From positions 1-22,561 of the forward strand of contig JAQVHG010000007.1 of assembly GCA_028696365.1 (NCBI GenBank): a stretch of 22,561 nucleotides of DNA, given 5' to 3'. Below, one piece after another: positions 19,134 through 22,561 of the stretch. The DNA comes from Methanofollis sp. (lineage in GTDB: Archaea; Halobacteriota; Methanomicrobia; Methanomicrobiales; Methanofollaceae). The notes under the pieces are model-generated. The model saw only the letters and a list, made by a program, of their open reading frames with translations. It was not told the origin of the DNA and searched no databases. Every line of letters begins with the position of its first letter. Positions within the stretch are counted from its first letter, which is position 1. Both the position numbers and the translations under genes were made by a program.

Positions 19134-19205
19134 GAGGTAACAATATTGGACCCTTCAGGATATAAACCTTCGCAGTCACACCCCCAGAGGGACGCGTTAA
19201 AGGAA
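19134..19205 (-). promoter_or_regulatory. rRNA promoter P3, in 72-bp direct repeat copy B
   Basis: Same layout as P4: GTGACTGCGAAGG, TTTATATC (19159-19166), 10 bp, CAATATTG (19141-19148), then TTACC near the predicted start. The two copies lie 149 bp apart. Confidence 0.78.
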
Positions 19206-19264
19206 GATTCCCTAAAGACCAACAAAAGACCTGTCGCATTGCAACCGGTCCTTGCTACCTTGTG

Positions 19265-19306
19265 CGCTATCAATGTTAATCTTCGACGCATATATACCCT
19301 TCGACC
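19265..19306 (-). promoter_or_regulatory. rRNA promoter P2
   Basis: TCGAAGG BRE-like sequence followed by TATATATG (19289-19296), 10 bp, then TAACATTG (19271-19278). Predicted start near 19268. Confidence 0.7.
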
Positions 19307-19387
19307 CTGACCCACAGCCAGGATCGAGAATACAATCCCCAGAGAACCACCCTATGAGCAGTTCTCCAGAAACCGTCTCAGACACGA

Positions 19388-19422
19388 CCTTACAATGTTG
19401 TAAGGTTCGACATAAATAGTTA
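19388..19422 (-). promoter_or_regulatory. rRNA promoter P1 with 18-bp dyad, touching the scpB stop
   Basis: TATTTATG (19411-19418) begins directly after the scpB stop codon. CAACATTG (19393-19400) is 10 bp downstream and is embedded in a perfect inverted repeat CCTTACAA-CA-TTGTAAGG (19388-19405). No CGAARG BRE is visible, so P1 may be weaker, or it may be the regulated member of the array. Confidence 0.6.
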
Positions 19423-19902
19423 CCGCACGTCCAGGCGTTCCTGAACACTCGAAAGTGCTGCAGTTTTAAAATACCGGGAGAATTCAGGAGTAGTCTGGAG
19501 TTCATAACTCCGCCCACTTCGCTGGCGCGCCACCAAACCCCGTTTCACAAGTTCTTCCACATGCGCATATGCCCCACTCCCACGCACCTCCACAAGATCA
19601 CTCTGGAGCATCGGTTGCCGGTATGCGATCACCGAAAGAGTACGTAAAACCGCCCGAGAAATTTCAGGGCGCATCAAAGGATAGACAAAATCGCTATACT
19701 CTTCTTTAAGGACCATATACAGATCATCACCCGAATCGAGCACCTCAAGAGGAGCTGCGCGCCCATCAAGCCGATCTTTCAACTCCGATGCAAGCGCGGG
19801 CACTTCCTCATCCCGTACCTCAAGCATCTTTGCAATCTCCCCATAATCGACAGGCGCACCCGCCACAAAGAGAATGGCCTCAAGCATAGCGACTCTGTCC
19901 AT
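19420..19902 (-). CDS. scpB: Segregation and condensation protein B
   Basis: Winged-helix kite-type subunit of the SMC-ScpAB condensin that compacts and helps segregate the chromosome. It is 160 aa and has the typical start MDRVAMLEAILFVAGAPVDYGEIAKML (first winged helix), then RTLSVIAYRQPMLQSDLVEVRG and KRGLVARQRSGRSYELQTTPEF (second winged helix). ATG 19902 has a strong Shine-Dalgarno (GTGAGGAGGG at 19909-19918) lying inside the scpA gene, and the gene overlaps the scpA 3' end by 23 bp. Its stop directly abuts rRNA promoter P1, so condensin transcription probably reads towards the rRNA operon unless it terminates. Confidence 0.93.
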   Translation of the reverse strand: MDRVAMLEAILFVAGAPVDYGEIAKMLEVRDEEVPALASELKDRLDGRAAPLEVLDSGDDLYMVLKEEYSDFVYPLMRPEISRAVLRTLSVIAYRQPMLQSDLVEVRGSGAYAHVEELVKRGLVARQRSGRSYELQTTPEFSRYFKTAALSSVQERLDVR

Positions 19903-20605
19903 GCATATCCCTCCTCACGTATACATCACCAAAGTATTCCTCTTGCCAGAGTTCCACTTCCCCTTCCAAGGCAAGGAATAGAAGCGGGATATAAACATCA
20001 ATCGTCCTCTTCCCCAAAGAATCACAGAGTACGCGCACCGTCAACGTCTCCCCAGCCGGGGCAAGGCGAGTATAGCACCCAAACACATCTTCAGCCGCGC
20101 CCCTATAATCCTCATCATGAGCCACCGCCACAATCTCACTGGTACGGGGGAGCGGCACCTCATGCTGTTGCGCCTGCGCGCGCCTCCGACGGCGACGACG
20201 CTCCTCTTTCTCCGCCGCCTTCAACTCAGTGATCAGTTCATAGAGAGTGGCCGGCCTGCGCCGCACCCTTTTGCGACCTATACGCCGTTGAATCTCACGC
20301 TCAAGCCGCTCAATCGGTTCAGCCTCATCAGCAGCACACTCAAGGATCTCTTCATCCTCGAGGGCGTCATCCAGATCTCCCTCCTCCTGATCTTCAAACG
20401 GATCAGTCGTAAGGTACTCCGACTTCATCCTCAGCAACGTTGCGGCAAAAAAAAGTGTACGCCCAGAGATCCTGAGGTCAAGTTCACGACGCCGTTCAAG
20501 TTCAGTGAGGAAGCGATCGGTTATATCGACAATATCAATATTCCAGGGATCGATCTCACCCCGCTCCGCGAGTTGGACCAGGATCTCTACAGGCTCCTCA
20601 TGCAT
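19880..20605 (-). CDS. scpA: Segregation and condensation protein A
   Basis: Kleisin subunit bridging SMC heads and recruiting ScpB. The N-terminal helical domain is recognised by EEPVEILVQLAERGEIDPWNIDIVDITDRFL (near residues 3-33) and LFFAATLLRMKSEYLT. An acidic linker (FEDQEEGDLDDALEDEE) and a very basic run of consecutive arginines (about 135-143) occupy the middle. The C-terminal winged helix includes IDVYIPLLFLALEGEVELWQEEYFGDVYV. I chose ATG 20605 (241 aa), whose first 8 bases overlap the smc end (ATGCATGA); a GTG at 20617 would add four residues. The smc-scpA-scpB order with overlaps indicates a single operon. Confidence 0.93.
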   Translation of the reverse strand: MHEEPVEILVQLAERGEIDPWNIDIVDITDRFLTELERRRELDLRISGRTLFFAATLLRMKSEYLTTDPFEDQEEGDLDDALEDEEILECAADEAEPIERLEREIQRRIGRKRVRRRPATLYELITELKAAEKEERRRRRRRAQAQQHEVPLPRTSEIVAVAHDEDYRGAAEDVFGCYTRLAPAGETLTVRVLCDSLGKRTIDVYIPLLFLALEGEVELWQEEYFGDVYVRRDMHGQSRYA

Positions 20606-22561
20606 GATTCTCGACACCGGTCACAAGCGTGCTCTTGTCAGGACGGATCGTCACACCCATCACCCGGTCAGCTTGCTCGATCATCGGTTTACGCAGAGAT
20701 ACTGAAATGAACTGAGCATTCCTGGAAAGTTCCCTGATCATAGCAGCGACCTGCTCGACATTCGCCCCATCGAGAAACATATCCACCTCATCAAAGGCAT
20801 AGAACGGCGCGGGCATGTACTTCTGGATCGAGAAGAGGAACGCCAGGGTGGTCAACGACTTCTCCCCGCCCGAAAGTGCAGAGAGGAGTTGGACCTTTTT
20901 CCCGCGCGGCCTTACTGCAAACGAGAGCCCCCCTGAGAAGGGGTCATCAGGATTCTCGAGGTTCAAGTGCCCGCCCCCTGCAGTCAGGCGAGCAAATATC
21001 TCCCTGAAATGCGCATCAATCGCCCTAAAAGCCTCCATAAATGAGTCATATTTCAGAGTGTCAAAATGCTCGATCCGCTCAAGGATCGACGTCCTCTCAC
21101 CAGAGAGCACATCCTTCTTCTCAGTCCGTTCCTGGATACGGTCAGAAACCCTTCCATACTCCTCAATGGCCAGCATGTTCACCGCACCGATAGCGCGCAT
21201 GTTCCGTTCCGCCTCCGCAATCCCATCCTCGATCTCAGAGAGGGAGAGATCTGTCTCCTCCCCTGCATGCTCACGTAGCTCCTCGATCTCCGCGGCCAGC
21301 CCAGTACCCTTCTCCTTGAAGGTGACAATGAGAAGACGGACCTGGTCGGCCTTTGCATTCAGCCCCGCACACCGCTTCTCGGCCTCCGCAATCACCCCCG
21401 CAACACCCTCGCGCTTTTTGCGCAACTCATCAAGTTCAGTGGAGAATGTCTTCTGCCGCTCCTCAAGCCCCGCGATCTCAGCCTTTGCAGAAGCGATCTC
21501 AGCCTCCGCCCCTGAGACCTCGGCATCAATCCCAGCATTCTTCTCTGCTAGGCGTTCCCGCTCGGCGGCGAGTTCCTCCACCCGCCGCTCGAAGTATTGC
21601 CTCTCCCGCTGGGCATCGGCAACATCCGCCTCCTTGTTCCTGAGGCGGCGCTCGATCCCCTCGCACTCCCGGCGCTTCTGCTCCAACTCCTCGGTGAGCC
21701 GCGGGATCTCGGTATCATCCAGTTTCTGCTTGAGACCCTCGACCTCATGGTCCAGCGCCGCAATCTCATCTCCCACCGTGTCAAGCGCGGTCTCGACTGA
21801 GGCAAGTTCACCCGCACTCTCCTCTACCTCAGATTTGAGAGCGGCAAGCGATGCGACAAACTCTTCCTCATCACTCTGCTGCGAGGCCATCCGACGTCCA
21901 TATTCCTCAAGGACCATCGCATAACGGGCCGCCTCCTGCTCGATCCCTGACCGATGCCTCCGCAACTCCTCAACCTCAGAGGTGAGACGAGCAACAGAAC
22001 GTTCAAACTCAGTGGCCTCCTCCCTCTTCTCGGCAAGCGACATCGAGAGGCGCGCGATCTCATCCTCGACCGCCGCGCCGAACCCGCCCTGCTTCTTCTT
22101 CTTCAGGTAGCCTCCAGTCATCGCTCCTGAGCGCTCCAGGAGTTCACCCTCTAGCGTGACCATCCGGTACCGACCCATCAGCATCCTGGCATTCTCCAGG
22201 GTATCGACGACCAGCGTCGTACCAAAGACCTGCTGGAAGGCGAGGCTATACTCGGGATCAAATGAGAGGAGATCCTTGGCATACCCGATCACCCCAGGTT
22301 CCCGCACCGGCAGATACTCCCTCCGCTTCAGTTTATTCATTGGGAGAAAAGTCAGGCGCCCGAGCCGCTGCTCCTTAAGGTACCGTATCGCCTCAGCCGC
22401 CACCCCGTCACTCTCTGCGACGACATAGCGCAACTTTCCGCCGGCTGCCACATCCAGCGCCGTGGCATATTCTGGCGGCGTCTTCCCAAGCTGCGCCACC
22501 GTTCCGCACACCCTATCCATCCCAAGGACCGCTTCAAGCGCAGGCCCACCCACGCCACCGC
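20598..22561 (-). CDS. smc: Chromosome segregation protein SMC, 5' partial
   Basis: Condensin ATPase; only the C-terminal half is present, as the frame remains open to the window end. The visible part starts in the hinge (VGGPALEAVLGMDRVCGTVAQLGKTPPEYATALDVAAG), whose glycine-rich end is at SGAMTGGYLKKK. About 330 residues of Glu/Arg/Lys/Ala-rich heptad coiled coil follow (about 150-480). The C-terminal ATPase head has ANMLAIEEY-like junction sequence, signature motif LSGGEKS (560-566 counting from 22553), Walker B FYAFDEVDMFLDGANV with D588/E589, and VSLRKPMIEQADRVMGV. The head looks intact. The N-terminal Walker A half must lie upstream, beyond 22561. Confidence 0.95.
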   Translation of the reverse strand, partial: GGVGGPALEAVLGMDRVCGTVAQLGKTPPEYATALDVAAGGKLRYVVAESDGVAAEAIRYLKEQRLGRLTFLPMNKLKRREYLPVREPGVIGYAKDLLSFDPEYSLAFQQVFGTTLVVDTLENARMLMGRYRMVTLEGELLERSGAMTGGYLKKKKQGGFGAAVEDEIARLSMSLAEKREEATEFERSVARLTSEVEELRRHRSGIEQEAARYAMVLEEYGRRMASQQSDEEEFVASLAALKSEVEESAGELASVETALDTVGDEIAALDHEVEGLKQKLDDTEIPRLTEELEQKRRECEGIERRLRNKEADVADAQRERQYFERRVEELAAERERLAEKNAGIDAEVSGAEAEIASAKAEIAGLEERQKTFSTELDELRKKREGVAGVIAEAEKRCAGLNAKADQVRLLIVTFKEKGTGLAAEIEELREHAGEETDLSLSEIEDGIAEAERNMRAIGAVNMLAIEEYGRVSDRIQERTEKKDVLSGERTSILERIEHFDTLKYDSFMEAFRAIDAHFREIFARLTAGGGHLNLENPDDPFSGGLSFAVRPRGKKVQLLSALSGGEKSLTTLAFLFSIQKYMPAPFYAFDEVDMFLDGANVEQVAAMIRELSRNAQFISVSLRKPMIEQADRVMGVTIRPDKSTLVTGVENHA

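Noticed and set aside
18985..19205. CRISPR-like direct repeats in the region upstream of 16S
   Set aside because: Only two long copies with irregular spacing; the shared content is a promoter, not a CRISPR repeat with unique spacers.
20815..21924. A 369-codon plus-strand frame opposite smc
   Set aside because: Ser-rich antisense shadow of the SMC coiled coil; the minus-strand frame has unmistakable SMC motifs.

Overview
The window reads as a chromosomal segment of a methanogenic euryarchaeon, most likely order Methanomicrobiales (a Methanofollis/Methanoculleus-like genome). This is inferred from the archaeal short-form mevalonate kinase plus isopentenyl phosphate kinase pathway, archaeal-type PEP carboxylase, archaeal RNase J, the archaeal 16S-tRNA-Ala-23S rRNA operon with bulge-helix-bulge processing stems, TATA/BRE promoters and GC-rich coding sequence. 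No phage, CRISPR or large mobile element is visible.

Region 1 (1-7374, plus strand) is a tight housekeeping operon: MEMO-family protein (5' cut by the window), mevalonate kinase, isopentenyl phosphate kinase, type 2 IPP isomerase, RNase J, a trans-prenyltransferase (GGPP/FPP synthase) and glutamyl-tRNA synthetase. Mevalonate kinase, isopentenyl phosphate kinase, IPP isomerase and the prenyltransferase carry the archaeal mevalonate route towards the lipid prenyl chains; the other three genes are physical companions. Gene joints are 8-bp overlaps, 1-nt gaps or short gaps with Shine-Dalgarno sites.

Region 2 (7375-11429) is accessory. It has two exported, C-terminally anchored surface proteins (one a beta-propeller with a PEGA domain), a putative lipoprotein, and four copies of a GC-rich, hairpin-forming dispersed repeat. 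One repeat copy has near-perfect terminal inverted repeats. Three copies begin within about 20 bp downstream of a stop codon, in the same orientation as the gene.

Region 3 (11430-22561, minus strand) holds archaeal PEP carboxylase (ppcA); a second 5S rRNA with its own TATA box; a spacer with a 58-codon transmembrane micro-ORF; the rRNA operon in the order 16S, tRNA-Ala(UGC), 23S, tRNA-Cys(GCA), 5S; a ~900-bp upstream control region; and the scpB, scpA and smc condensin genes (smc cut by the window end).

The most striking structure is that ~900-bp control region. I count seven TATA boxes in tandem, all pointing into the 16S gene. In every unit an 8-bp element related to the palindrome CAATATTG lies exactly 10 bp downstream of the TATA octamer. 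Both the 16S and 23S are bracketed by inverted repeats that fold into canonical bulge-helix-bulge motifs (4-bp central helix, AAA bulges).
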